Part shown: positions 54,357 to 62,990 of the stretch, piece after piece | Position numbering within the stretch: the first letter of the stretch is position 1 | Layout: each line of letters starts with the position of its first letter | Source: Nodosilinea nodulosa PCC 7104 | Lineage (GTDB): Bacteria; Cyanobacteriota; Cyanobacteriia; Phormidesmidales; Phormidesmidaceae | Length of the DNA stretch: 64,000 bases | Direction of reading: 5' to 3' | NCBI RefSeq assembly: GCF_000309385.1 | Contig: NZ_JH976537.1 | Span: 3,156,540-3,220,539 of the forward strand | Program-made: the position numbers and the translations under genes | Notes under the pieces: generated by a model | Told to the model about the DNA's origin: nothing | The model's input: only the letters and a program-made list of their open reading frames with translations | The model's database searches: none

Positions 54357-55961
54357 GTGTCAGACGCGAAACCCTCCCGCTCGCTCGCCAATATTGCGGG
54401 CATTGTGGCTATCGCCACCATCCTCAGTAAGTTTGTCGGGCTGTTTCGTCAGCAGGCGATCGGGGCGGCCTTTGCGGTGGGGCCGGTGGCCGATGCCTAC
54501 AGCTTTGCTTACATCATTCCCGGCTTTTTGCTGATTTTGCTGGGGGGCATCAACGGGCCGTTTCACAGCGCGATCGTCAGCGTGGTGGCCCGGCAGGATC
54601 GCAAAGACACCGCGTCGCTGATCGAGGCGATCAATACCCTGGTGGGGCTGATGCTGCTGGGGGTGTCGGTGCTGCTGTTTGGGCTGGCCGGGCCAATTAT
54701 CGATACCATTGCTCCCGGTCTTGCCCTGGCTGACACAGCGGCGCGGGATATCGCCGTCTTGCAGCTGCGGATTATGTCGCCCATGGCCATGCTGGCGGGG
54801 CTGATTGGCATTGGCTTTGGGGCGCTGAATGCGGACAGCCAGTTTTGGCTGCCGTCGATTAGCCCGATTTTCTCTAGCGGGGCGGTGCTGGTGGGGTTGG
54901 GGCTGCTCTACGGCGCGATCGGCGGCGATATCGCCAGTCCTGAATTCTTTATGGTGGGCGGGGCGGTGCTGGCGGCGAGCACCCTCAGCGGGGCGGTATT
55001 GCAGTGGCTGGCCCAGCTGCCTGCGCTGTGGAAGTCGGGGCTGGGAGGGCTGCGGCTGCGGTTTGACTGGTCGCTTCCCGGCGTTCGGGATGTGTTTCGG
55101 GTGCTGGTGCCCGCCACCCTGTCGTCGGGGATGCTGCAAATTAATTTGTTTACCGACCTGTTTTTTGCCTCGTTTCTTCCGGGGACGGCGGCGGCGCTGA
55201 GCTACGCCAACCTGCTGGTGCAGACGCCGCTGGGGATTATCTCCAACGTGATTTTGGTGCCGTTTTTGCCGATGTTTGCCCGGCTGGCCGCGCCCGAAAA
55301 CTGGCCCGAACTCAAGACCCGCATTCGCCAGAGCCTGCTGTTTACGGCTCTGACTATGCTGCCGTTGGGGGCGCTGTTTGTGGTGCTGGCCCGACCCATT
55401 GTGCGGGTAATCTACGAGCGCGGTGCCTTTGATGCGGCGGCCTCGACCCTGGTGACTTCGCTACTGGTGGTCTACGGCGTTGGCATGTTTGTGTACCTGG
55501 CCCGCGACGTGCTGGTGCGGGTGTTTTACGCCCTGGGCGACGGGCAAACCCCCTTTCGCATTAGCCTGATCAACATTGTGCTGAACGGGGTGCTGGACTT
55601 TTTCTTCATTCGCTGGCTGGGGGCACCGGGTCTGGTGCTGGCCACGGTGGGGGTGAATGTGTTTTCGACCCTGGCGCTGACGGTAATTTTGCACCGGCGG
55701 CTGCGGGGGCTGCCGCTGCGGGAGTGGGGCGGGGCGATCGCCCTCCTGACGCTGCTCAGCGCGATCGCAGGCACCGCAGCCTGGGGCACGCTCCAGGGGC
55801 TCGAAACCTGGCTCGGCACCGAGGGCCTCGGCGCGCTGGCGCTCCAGCTGGTGATTCCGGGCGGGGTGGGGCTGGTGATCTTCATCGTTGGGGCATTCCT
55901 GCTGCCGATTCCAGAGGCGAAGCAGTTGGCAGCGCGGCTTGGGGAGCGGGTGAGGCGGTAG
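54357..55961 (+). CDS. murJ: Lipid II flippase MurJ (MviN)
   Basis: Flips lipid-linked peptidoglycan precursors across the cytoplasmic membrane. The 534-residue product has about 14 hydrophobic segments. It shows the family features ATILSKFVGLFRQQAIGAAF with the conserved Arg, VADAYSFAYIIPGFL, NLFTDLFFASFLPG and RVIYERGAFDAAAS, followed by LARDVLVRVFYALGDGQTPF. The start GTG at 54357 has a GAGG four bases upstream and gives SDAKPSRSLANIAGIVAIAT. The 20 extra residues available upstream look non-coding and are rejected. Confidence 0.94.
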   Translation: MSDAKPSRSLANIAGIVAIATILSKFVGLFRQQAIGAAFAVGPVADAYSFAYIIPGFLLILLGGINGPFHSAIVSVVARQDRKDTASLIEAINTLVGLMLLGVSVLLFGLAGPIIDTIAPGLALADTAARDIAVLQLRIMSPMAMLAGLIGIGFGALNADSQFWLPSISPIFSSGAVLVGLGLLYGAIGGDIASPEFFMVGGAVLAASTLSGAVLQWLAQLPALWKSGLGGLRLRFDWSLPGVRDVFRVLVPATLSSGMLQINLFTDLFFASFLPGTAAALSYANLLVQTPLGIISNVILVPFLPMFARLAAPENWPELKTRIRQSLLFTALTMLPLGALFVVLARPIVRVIYERGAFDAAASTLVTSLLVVYGVGMFVYLARDVLVRVFYALGDGQTPFRISLINIVLNGVLDFFFIRWLGAPGLVLATVGVNVFSTLALTVILHRRLRGLPLREWGGAIALLTLLSAIAGTAAWGTLQGLETWLGTEGLGALALQLVIPGGVGLVIFIVGAFLLPIPEAKQLAARLGERVRR

Positions 55962-56040
55962 GGGTAAGGGGGTGGATGGGTAAGGGGGTGGATGAGGAGA
56001 TGGGGGAGATGGGGGAGGTGGGGACGGTGGAGGGCTGTCG
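55962..56040 (+). repeat. G-rich low-complexity tract
   Basis: Consists of variants of GGGTAAGGGGGTGGATG and GAGATGGGGGAGATGGG in tandem, just after murJ. It is the longest of the G/A/T-rich tracts in the window, and its DNA could form G-quadruplexes. Confidence 0.8.
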
Positions 56041-56078
56041 CATAATGGTAGTGAGCGTGCAGCGGCAGGATGCAGACC

Positions 56079-56744
56079 ATGGCAGACCCGATTACCCTTG
56101 ACGATATTTACGCCCTATTTCAAACCTCTCAGGCTGAGGCCGATCGCCGCTTTGCCGAAGCCGATCGCCTTGCCGCTGAATCCAAGGCCGAGGCCGATCG
56201 CCGTGCGGCTGAATTTGACCGCAAAATGGCTGAATCTAAAGCTGAAGATGATCGCCGCGCTGCCGAAGCAGCCCGATCAATGGCAGAACTCAAACGTCTT
56301 GTCGATAACACTACTCGTGCAGTGGATGGACTCACGACTCGCTGGGGTCAGTTTGTCGAAAACCTAGTGGAGCCTTCAGTGCTGCGGCTGTTTCAAGCGC
56401 GGGGCATTGACGTGCAGGAAGTCAGTCGCCGTATGCGATCGCAACGCCCAGGGGCCGAGATGGAAATCGACATCTTTGCGGTAGATGGAGATGTTGCTGT
56501 CGCCGTTGAGGTCAAATCACGGCTCTCTCTTCAGGATGTTGAGTACTTCTTGGGCTGCCTGGGGCGGTTTAAGCAGTCTTTCCCTCACTACGGGGATTAT
56601 CAAATTTACGGTGCCGTGGCGGGCATTGAAATTGATGAAGGGGTAGACCGCTATGCCTACCAGCGGGGCCTGTTTGTGATTAAACAAACGGGGGATACGG
56701 TGACGATTGCCAATGACAGTAACTTTCAGCCGATGGCCTGGTGA
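56079..56744 (+). CDS. DUF3782-like protein with nuclease-type fold
   Basis: 221 residues from the ATG at 56079 (MADPITLDDIYALFQ). Residues about 15-80 form a charged helical coiled coil made of repeats of the type EADRRFAEADRLAAESKA. The C-terminal domain (about 90-215) carries VENLVEPSVLRLFQARGIDV, MEIDIFAVDGDVAVAVEVKS and DVEYFLGCLGRFKQSFPHY. The D...EVK arrangement is that of the PD-(D/E)XK nuclease superfamily. Such proteins are common and often multicopy in cyanobacteria; function is unknown. Confidence 0.8.
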   Translation: MADPITLDDIYALFQTSQAEADRRFAEADRLAAESKAEADRRAAEFDRKMAESKAEDDRRAAEAARSMAELKRLVDNTTRAVDGLTTRWGQFVENLVEPSVLRLFQARGIDVQEVSRRMRSQRPGAEMEIDIFAVDGDVAVAVEVKSRLSLQDVEYFLGCLGRFKQSFPHYGDYQIYGAVAGIEIDEGVDRYAYQRGLFVIKQTGDTVTIANDSNFQPMAW

Positions 56745-56848
56745 AGGAATGAGGAAGATGGGGCGATGAGGTAGTGGGGAAGAATTATGCCCTCACTCAC
56801 CCACTCACCCTGCGGCTATGCTTGTAGGGCAATCCCTGAAGAAGTCCT

Positions 56849-59182
56849 ATGGTAACGGCGACACCCGTAGATCGAGAGGCGGCGCTGAGCGAGATTCGCG
56901 CCGGGCTGCGGCGGGGGCAGCAGGCCCTGGCCGACTGGGAGGGCGGTCGGCTGGCGGTGTCGGCGGTGCCGGGGTCGGGCAAATCGACGGGCATGGCGGC
57001 GGCGGCGGCGATCGCGATCGCCCGGAACCAGCTGCACCTGAACCGGCAGCTGGTGCTGGTCACCTTTACGCGATCGGCGGCGGCCAACCTCAAGGCTAAG
57101 GTGCGGGGGCACCTGAAAACACTGGGCCTGCCCCAGACCAGCTTTACCGTCTCCACCCTGCACGGGCTGGCCCTCACCATTGCCACCCGCAACCCCGAAC
57201 TCTCGAACCTGAACCTGGAGACCCTGACCCTGGTGTCTCCGGCGCAAAATAACCGCATTCTGCGCACCTGCGTGGAGCAGTGGATAGTCGCTAACCCCGA
57301 TCGCTACTCCCAACTCATTGAAGGGCGACAGTTCGACGGCGAAGAGACCGAGCAGCTGAGGCGGCAGTCGGTGCTGCGAACCGAGGTGCTGCCCAGCCTC
57401 GCCCATACGGTGATTCGCGAGGCCAAAAGCTCGGGGCTGATGCCCGCCGACCTGGTTATGCTGGCGGAAAACGTCAACCACGCCCTGCCCGGCGATGTTG
57501 AAGACTACGATGTGCTGACCATCGCGGCGGGTCTGTACGATCGCTACCAGGCCGTCCTCTCCCAGCGCGGCTGGATCGACTACGACGACATGATTTTGGG
57601 TGCTCTGCGCACCCTGGAAGATGCCGACAGTCGCCGCTTCTGGCAGGGGCGCACCTTCGCGGTGTTTGAAGACGAAGCGCAGGATTCGTCGCCGCTGCAG
57701 ACCCGCCTGCTGACGCTGCTGGCGGCCAACCCCGACGACCCCGAGGGCGAGCCCAACCTGGTGCGGGTGGGCGACCCCAACCAGGCGATCAACTCCACCT
57801 TCACCCCGGCAGACCCGGTATTTTTCAACCAGTTTTGCGATCGCTGCCGCCAGATCGATCGCCTGGTGACGATGGATCAAGCCGGGCGCAGCAGCGGCCT
57901 GATTATGGCCGCCGCCAACCACCTGTTGACCTGGGTGAATCAGGCGCGTGTGGCGGGGCCAGAGACTCCCTTTCGCGACCAGGCGATCGCCCCCGTAGAT
58001 GCAGGTGATCCCCAGCCGGGGGCAAATCCTCAGCCCCTGGGCGCTGGCGTAGAAATTCTCTCGCCGCCCACCACGCTAGACTCGGTGAAGCTGATGGCCC
58101 AGCGGGTGAGCGAGCTCTATGCCGAGAACCCCGAGACCAGCTTTGCGATCCTGGTGCGGGAGGGTCGCCAGGGACAGTTTGTGGGCGGGCTGCTGCGCGA
58201 TCCTGAGCAGGTGGGCGTAGACCTGCCCGCCCTGGGATTGAGGATCTACGATGTGGGTGAACAAGATCGACAGACTAGGGTACCAGAGGACATGCTGGCT
58301 CTGCTGCAATTCATGGAGCGGCCCCACTCCGCCGATCGGCTGAAGGGGGCGTTGCGGGTGCTGGTCGATCGCAAGCGCATTCCCACCCAGGATCTCAACG
58401 CTCTGGCCCAGGCCCCGGAACAGTTTCTCTACCCCGGCCCGCTGGATGCCCCGCCGGACACCGAGGCCGCCCGGACGGCGCGGCGCTACTGCACGGGGCT
58501 GCTGCGATCGCGCCTCGAACTGCCGCCCTACAGTCTGTTCTCCTTCATTGGCCTGACCCTGGGCTACAACCAGAGCGAGCTGGCCACCGCCGACAAACTG
58601 GCCGCTCGCGTCAGCCAGCAAATTCGCACTGAAAACACGCTGGCAGCGGCGATCGATGTGCTCCAGGACATCGTCGGCTCCGAGCGCTTCACCGCCGTCG
58701 AAACCGAAGACACCGACTCCCTCTACACCCGCCCCGGCCAGCTCACCCTGATGACCATGCACAAAGCCAAGGGACTCGATTGGGATGCGGTGTTTCTGCC
58801 GTTCCTCCACGACAGAACAATCCCCGGCATCCTGTGGGTGCCGCCCCAGGGCGAATTTTTGGGCGACCTGACCCTGGCTGAGGTGGCCCGCGCCCAGATT
58901 CGCGCCTACGCCCACGGCCCTAGTGAACCAGGGCAAGGGGGCGAGATCCCCGACATTGTTAGCGCCTGGGAACAGGCCAAGCACCTCAAAGCCGCCGAAG
59001 AGTACCGCCTGCTCTACGTCGCCATGACCCGCGCCAAGCGCCTGCTGTGGATGTCTGCGGCCCAGCAGGCTCCCTTTACCTGGAGCAAACCCGAGACGGT
59101 GCAGGCGGCAAACCCCTGCCCGGTGCTGCCCGTCCTGCGGGAGTGGCTGCGGGGAGGGTCAGATGAGCGGGTATCCAGATGA
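56849..59182 (+). CDS. UvrD/Rep-family ATP-dependent DNA helicase
   Basis: 777 residues, superfamily 1A 3'-5' helicase. Motif I is SAVPGSGKST (about 42-51), Ia VTFTRSAAANLKAKV, II AVFEDEAQDSS, III VRVGDPNQAINSTF, V MTMHKAKGLDWDAVFLPFL and VI EEYRLLYVAMTRAKRLLWM. The length and motif spacing are those of UvrD/PcrA relatives, but the central part is divergent, so I do not assign a symbol. It probably acts in DNA repair or in clearing replication blocks. The ATG at 56849 gives MVTATPVDREAALSEIRAGL. It follows a short C/T-rich and G/A-rich spacer after the DUF3782 gene. Confidence 0.9.
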   Translation: MVTATPVDREAALSEIRAGLRRGQQALADWEGGRLAVSAVPGSGKSTGMAAAAAIAIARNQLHLNRQLVLVTFTRSAAANLKAKVRGHLKTLGLPQTSFTVSTLHGLALTIATRNPELSNLNLETLTLVSPAQNNRILRTCVEQWIVANPDRYSQLIEGRQFDGEETEQLRRQSVLRTEVLPSLAHTVIREAKSSGLMPADLVMLAENVNHALPGDVEDYDVLTIAAGLYDRYQAVLSQRGWIDYDDMILGALRTLEDADSRRFWQGRTFAVFEDEAQDSSPLQTRLLTLLAANPDDPEGEPNLVRVGDPNQAINSTFTPADPVFFNQFCDRCRQIDRLVTMDQAGRSSGLIMAAANHLLTWVNQARVAGPETPFRDQAIAPVDAGDPQPGANPQPLGAGVEILSPPTTLDSVKLMAQRVSELYAENPETSFAILVREGRQGQFVGGLLRDPEQVGVDLPALGLRIYDVGEQDRQTRVPEDMLALLQFMERPHSADRLKGALRVLVDRKRIPTQDLNALAQAPEQFLYPGPLDAPPDTEAARTARRYCTGLLRSRLELPPYSLFSFIGLTLGYNQSELATADKLAARVSQQIRTENTLAAAIDVLQDIVGSERFTAVETEDTDSLYTRPGQLTLMTMHKAKGLDWDAVFLPFLHDRTIPGILWVPPQGEFLGDLTLAEVARAQIRAYAHGPSEPGQGGEIPDIVSAWEQAKHLKAAEEYRLLYVAMTRAKRLLWMSAAQQAPFTWSKPETVQAANPCPVLPVLREWLRGGSDERVSR

Positions 59183-59238
59183 GGGGATGGGGTGGAGGAG
59201 GCCGATCGCCAGCAGCCAAAATCCCCAATCTAAAATTC

Positions 59239-59520
59239 CTAATCGATGCGCTCAATTTGCCAAAGAATTTGGTTCCCTTCTCGCCGCACCCGTGACACCG
59301 ACCAGTTTCGCCAGGCCCAAAATTCTCCTCGGCTGGTGACAGCACTGGCGTTCACATCCATTAAATCGGCCAGTTCTGAACTGGTGATTAAATAGCCCTG
59401 TTTGGCAATTTCGTCGGCAATTTGCAGGGTTTCGAGCACGTTGCGGAGGCTATCAACCCTGACCTCTCGGGGTAAAGAATCAAAGTTTTCGCTAATGGGA
59501 GAAGTTCCAGAGTCTGCCAT
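59239..59520 (-). CDS. Hypothetical protein, possible winged-helix fold
   Basis: 93 residues. Its C-terminal two-thirds has the pattern GYLITSSELADLMDVNASAV (helix-turn-helix-like), then WAWRNWSVSRVRREGNQILW and a final beta strand, which would fit a winged helix binding DNA. I do not recognise the family by name, though it looks like a conserved cyanobacterial protein. Start ATG at 59520. It is convergent with the helicase gene, 56 bases away. Confidence 0.65.
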   Translation of the reverse strand: MADSGTSPISENFDSLPREVRVDSLRNVLETLQIADEIAKQGYLITSSELADLMDVNASAVTSRGEFWAWRNWSVSRVRREGNQILWQIERID

Positions 59521-60024
59521 GATGCATAATGCCCTCCAAAGCTAAAAATCAAGCTAAATTCTACCTTTAGACCCTGCATTTCAGGGCGATTAAGCTCATA
59601 AATTACCTATGTTTTGTATTGGGAATACTTATAGACAGTATTAGGATCCCTGTCAAACCGGGTGAGAGATCGTGCCTCTGCGGCGGGGAAATGGTTGACT
59701 AGCAGGCCTTACGAAGATCGTGCCCATCGCCTCGGGCTGACTTAGTGGAGCGGCGCCAGCGCTGCTGCTCCCCCTAAGGAACCCTAAATCTGTAGGACAT
59801 TCTAAGCGCCATCTATAGGATTCCTGTAGGACTCGATCTGGAGCTAGCGCTCCAGCAGCCCCAGCACTGGGGGGGCCAGAGCATAGGGAGCATGGCCAGG
59901 ATTCCGTCTCCGCATTGACGATCTCTGCTGTTCTAAGCGCATTTATGGGCGCATCAGCCAAGCTATATGTAGCCACTGATTGGCTGGGTTTGCAGTAACC
60001 CTGGGCACATGCATTAAATTACCT
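59521..60024. other. Long intergenic region
   Basis: About 500 bases with no credible gene. A palindrome TGGAGC-TAGC-GCTCCA lies near 59841. The rest shows no repeat or motif I can name. The sequence downstream of 60025 is the structured leader of a small gene. Confidence 0.5.
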
Positions 60025-60107
60025 ACAGGGAGAAAATTTTCGGGGTGCCTATCCCGAGACTGGTTTGCCGGGGCTTGCACCTCGGCCATTGAGCCTTTTC
60101 TCCCTGT
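60025..60107 (+). promoter_or_regulatory. Three-way-junction RNA leader upstream of a 44-aa gene
   Basis: A perfect 12-bp outer stem, ACAGGGAGAAAA (60025-60036) with TTTTCTCCCTGT (60096-60107), encloses two hairpins. These are TCGGG/CCCGA (60040-60044 and 60053-60057) and GCCGGGG/CCTCGGC (60067-60073 and 60080-60086, one G-T pair). This is a compact three-way junction in the 5' leader, ending 25 bases before the ATG. It could be a cis-regulatory RNA or a small RNA; I cannot match it to a known riboswitch class by eye. Confidence 0.55.
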
Positions 60108-60132
60108 TGTTCTGTCTCTCTGAGGTATCTCC

Positions 60133-60267
60133 ATGGCCGACAAAAACACAATCAAGCAGCACATTGCCCTGACCAGCAAGATCAACTTCGACGGCGTTAC
60201 CCCCGCCAAGAGTGAAGACCCCCGCAAAAAGCGGATTATGGAGCACGTGAAAAAAAGCCTCGGCTAG
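60133..60267 (+). CDS. Small Lys-rich protein (44 aa)
   Basis: ATG at 60133, stop TAG at 60265-60267, with a GAGG ribosome-binding site seven bases upstream. The sequence starts MADKNTIKQHIALTSKINFD, continues GVTPAKSEDPRKKRIMEHV and ends KKSLG: soluble, charged, probably two short helices joined by a loop. I do not recognise a family. Good start signals, the structured leader and well-behaved codons make it likely to be a real gene. It is convergent with the M23 peptidase gene, ten bases away. Confidence 0.65.
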   Translation: MADKNTIKQHIALTSKINFDGVTPAKSEDPRKKRIMEHVKKSLG

Positions 60268-60277
60268 GGTTTAACCG

Positions 60278-61489
60278 CTACAGGTAGCCCATGGGGTTGA
60301 CCGGGTTGCCGTTTTGACGCACCTCAAAGTGCAGGTGAGGGCCGGTAGAGAGCCCCGTAGAGCCAACAGCCCCAATTGCTTGACCCTGCTGTACTGCCTG
60401 CCCTTCCTGCACAAATATGCGACTGGTGTGGCCGTAGAGCGTGCTCAGGCCGCCGCCATGATCGATAATGATGGCCTGACCATAGCCCCCGTACCAGCCC
60501 GCAAAGATGACCCGACCGGAGTCGGCGGCGTGAATAGTGCTGCCGTAGCTGGCGGCAAAGTCTACCCCGGCATGGAAGCGGCTATGGCCCAAAATGGGGT
60601 GAACCCGGTTGCCAAAGCCGCTGGAAATGTTGGCGTTGGCGGGGTAGACAAACCGTCCGGTGCCGCGAATGACGCCAGTGCTAGCCGCAACTTTTTGGCG
60701 AATCAGGCTGGCAATTTGCTCCGAGTCGCGGGCGAGCTGATCTTCCGCCGCTTCCAGGGCACCGCGACGGTCTTTAAGGCGCGAAATCAGCTCCTTCTCT
60801 GAGCTGGCTTCGGCTTCGTACTGCTGCTTTTGAGATAAGAACTGCTGACGCAGGAGGGCAACCTGGTTGCGCTTATCTTCGACGGCGGCTTTTTGCTTTT
60901 CAATGGCGTCGGCTTTGGCCTTGAGATCGGCGAGCACCTTGCGATCGCTGGCGTAGACCCGCTTTAGCTGGTACTGGCGATCGAGAAACTCGTTGAAATT
61001 TTGGCTCTGTAGCAGTACGGCCCAGCCCTCGCTGCCCTGCTGCCGCTGCAAAAACTGAAGGCGGGCTACCGTGCCCGTGCGCACCTTTTCATAGTCGTCT
61101 TCGGCTTTTTTGAGCTGAGCCTCAAAGTTCTTTAGCTCTTTTTCGGCCTGGTCGAGGCGAAACTCGGTCTCGGCGATTTGGTTGGCGGTATAGACAATGT
61201 TGTTGTTGAGATTCTCTAGATTCGACTCTGAGGTGGCCTGGCGATTTTGCAGTTCGTTTTGCTGCTGCTGGAGCTGGTTGCGCTGCTGATCGATGGTTTT
61301 TTGCTTGTTTTGCAAATCTTGAATCGATTCGGCCACCAGCTCGGGGGGAGCGGCTTGGGCGCTAGATACAGCCGTTAGCCCCAGCCAGACCGCTATCCCT
61401 AGGGCGAGCACGAGGCTCAGGCCGCGAGCCCATACGGCGACCATGGGCCGCCCAGATGGCGCAGAGGAAAACCGATGAGTTTGCTGCAT
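60278..61489 (-). CDS. EnvC-like murein hydrolase activator, M23 peptidase domain
   Basis: 403 residues from the ATG at 61489. A signal peptide (RGLSLVLALGIAVWLGLTAV, cleavage near AQAA) directs it to the periplasm. A long coiled coil follows (about 50-265, ESIQDLQNKQKTIDQQRNQL onward). The C-terminal LytM/M23 domain (about 285-400) has the metal-site motifs HAGVDFAASYG (HxxxD) and TGPHLHFEVRQNG (HxH), with GYGQAIIIDHGGGLSTLYGH between. All zinc ligands appear present, so the domain may be an active endopeptidase rather than a degenerate activator. EnvC-like proteins trigger amidases during cell division. Confidence 0.93.
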   Translation of the reverse strand: MQQTHRFSSAPSGRPMVAVWARGLSLVLALGIAVWLGLTAVSSAQAAPPELVAESIQDLQNKQKTIDQQRNQLQQQQNELQNRQATSESNLENLNNNIVYTANQIAETEFRLDQAEKELKNFEAQLKKAEDDYEKVRTGTVARLQFLQRQQGSEGWAVLLQSQNFNEFLDRQYQLKRVYASDRKVLADLKAKADAIEKQKAAVEDKRNQVALLRQQFLSQKQQYEAEASSEKELISRLKDRRGALEAAEDQLARDSEQIASLIRQKVAASTGVIRGTGRFVYPANANISSGFGNRVHPILGHSRFHAGVDFAASYGSTIHAADSGRVIFAGWYGGYGQAIIIDHGGGLSTLYGHTSRIFVQEGQAVQQGQAIGAVGSTGLSTGPHLHFEVRQNGNPVNPMGYL

Positions 61490-61525
61490 GAGCACAGGCA
61501 ATACCTGAAATGGGAAGTTTGGAGC

Positions 61526-62170
61526 TTAACCTTTTAAGGTAAGGGCGGCGGCGGGACGGAGGGCTAAGCCGATCGCCACGACCCCAAAGGCAAAAATGGC
61601 GGCACCGGCCAGCCGATTTAACCACTTCAGTCGGTCTGGTGTCAGCCTTTGGCTAAAAACCGTTACACCCCAGCTGAGGCAGATCCACCACAGGGCCGAC
61701 CCCAAAAACACCCCGAAAACGAGGACCAGCGCGGCCCCCCTCGACTGGCTGCTGCCCACCAGGCCCAGCCCCGCAAAAATTGCAATGAAGGAAAGAATAG
61801 TCGCAGGGTTGGTTAACGTCAACAGTAGGGTCGATGCATAGGCCCCCCACAGCCCTCGACTCGAAACCTGGGCGGCTTCGGTGGCCGGATTGGCCCGCAC
61901 GGTTGAAACGCCTAAATAACAGAGGAATAGACCACCGATCAGCTGCATGGCCCTGGCGTGGCTGACCAGCAGATCGGCGATCGCCGTCAGCCCAAACCCG
62001 GCAATGCAGCCATACAGTCCGTCGGCGGTGGCCGCCCCCAGCCCCGTCACCAGCCCCATCAGCTGGCCCTGGGTGAGCGACCGGCGAATGCAGAGCAGAC
62101 CAATCGGGCCGACCGGGGCCGCGATCGCCAGCCCCAGCCCAATTCCTTTCAGCAATGTCAAACCCTCCAT
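61526..62170 (-). CDS. LysE-family amino acid exporter
   Basis: 214 residues with six hydrophobic segments. The family N-terminus is present as GIGLGLAIAAPVGPIGLLCI, followed by RRSLTQGQLMGLVTGLGAA and the TNPATILSFIAIFAGLGLV segment. It is an inner-membrane exporter of amino acids or similar small molecules. It starts 19 bases downstream of an Lrp-type regulator gene on the same strand, the classic arrangement where the regulator senses the amino acid and turns on its exporter. The substrate is unknown. Confidence 0.92.
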   Translation of the reverse strand: MEGLTLLKGIGLGLAIAAPVGPIGLLCIRRSLTQGQLMGLVTGLGAATADGLYGCIAGFGLTAIADLLVSHARAMQLIGGLFLCYLGVSTVRANPATEAAQVSSRGLWGAYASTLLLTLTNPATILSFIAIFAGLGLVGSSQSRGAALVLVFGVFLGSALWWICLSWGVTVFSQRLTPDRLKWLNRLAGAAIFAFGVVAIGLALRPAAALTLKG

Positions 62171-62189
62171 AGCCCCTCCCCAGGACTCT

Positions 62190-62663
62190 CTACAAGGACT
62201 CGCTCAGGTGATCTAGCGATGGCACCTGGGTCTCTTTCACCGTTGAGAGCACAATCAGCGTGCGGGTTTTGACCACCCCCGCGATCGCCTTCAGCCGTTC
62301 GGTGATCAGCGCCTCCAGGGCGCGAGTGTGGCAACAGCGCACCTTGAGCAGGTAGTCGTCGTCGCCCGTAACGTGGTGGCACTCCAAAATTTCGGCACTG
62401 GCCTGCACCGCCGCCAAAAACCCCTCCCGATGGCGGGGCTGGTCGAGCGTTACCGAGATAAACGCCGTCAGATCTAGCCCCAGGGCTTCGGCGCTGAGCC
62501 GGGCGCTGTAACCGTTGATGATGCCGCGTTCTTCCAGTTTTTTGACGCGATCGGCTGCTGCCGGAGCCGACAGCCCCAGCTGTCCCGCCAGCTCAGCCCA
62601 GGTCATGCGCCCCCGCTGGCAGAGCAGCGACAACGTTTTTATATCAAGGTCATCAATCTCCAT
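62190..62663 (-). CDS. Lrp/AsnC-family transcriptional regulator
   Basis: 157 residues. The N-terminal winged helix-turn-helix is at about 5-60 (DDLDIKTLSLLCQRGRMTWA, ELAGQLGLSAPAAADRVKKL, EERGIINGYSARL). The C-terminal RAM domain (about 70-150) binds amino acids and multimerises (FISVTLDQPRHREGFLAAVQ, VTGDDDYLLKVRC). It probably regulates the adjacent LysE gene and itself. ATG at 62663. Confidence 0.94.
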   Translation of the reverse strand: MEIDDLDIKTLSLLCQRGRMTWAELAGQLGLSAPAAADRVKKLEERGIINGYSARLSAEALGLDLTAFISVTLDQPRHREGFLAAVQASAEILECHHVTGDDDYLLKVRCCHTRALEALITERLKAIAGVVKTRTLIVLSTVKETQVPSLDHLSESL

Positions 62664-62990
62664 TGCCTTACTTTAGAATCTAATTTAGATAATTTACCTT
62701 GCAAACTAAACTCTTGAAAAGAACTTGCTAAGGTTTCCTGACCTAGCAGGGCTTTGGCGAGATAAAGTTGGTAGATACTCAGGGACGAGCAGGTTCTCAG
62801 CCCAGCCCCGCTCTCGGTCAGGGCGGCGGATCGCACACCATCTACCACGGCTGACCCATCCCGCGCCTCTAACTCCCCTCACTCACTCCCCAATCCAAAA
62901 TCGCCAATCCAAAATCCCCCTTCCCCTTTCGCTAGAGAAAATATGTCACCTTAGGAATGGCGATTTTCACTGCTCTGTTGGGAGAGGATG
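62664..62990. other. Divergent promoter region with low-complexity tract
   Basis: 327 bases between the divergent Lrp gene and the DUF4079 gene. The TTGCAAACTAAACTC region near 62699 is AT-rich and may hold the lrp operator. From 62866 to 62935 runs a C/T-rich tract with CCAATCCAAAATCGCCAATC repeats. GGAG at 62981-62984 is the ribosome-binding site of the next gene. Confidence 0.55.

Noticed and set aside
56816-57922. 368-codon open frame antisense to the helicase
   Set aside because: Shadow of a GC-rich gene; no domain, no ribosome-binding site, and the plus-strand helicase motifs are complete.
59653-59976. 107-codon minus-strand frame in the 59.6 kb gap
   Set aside because: No family resemblance, unusual composition, and no start signals.
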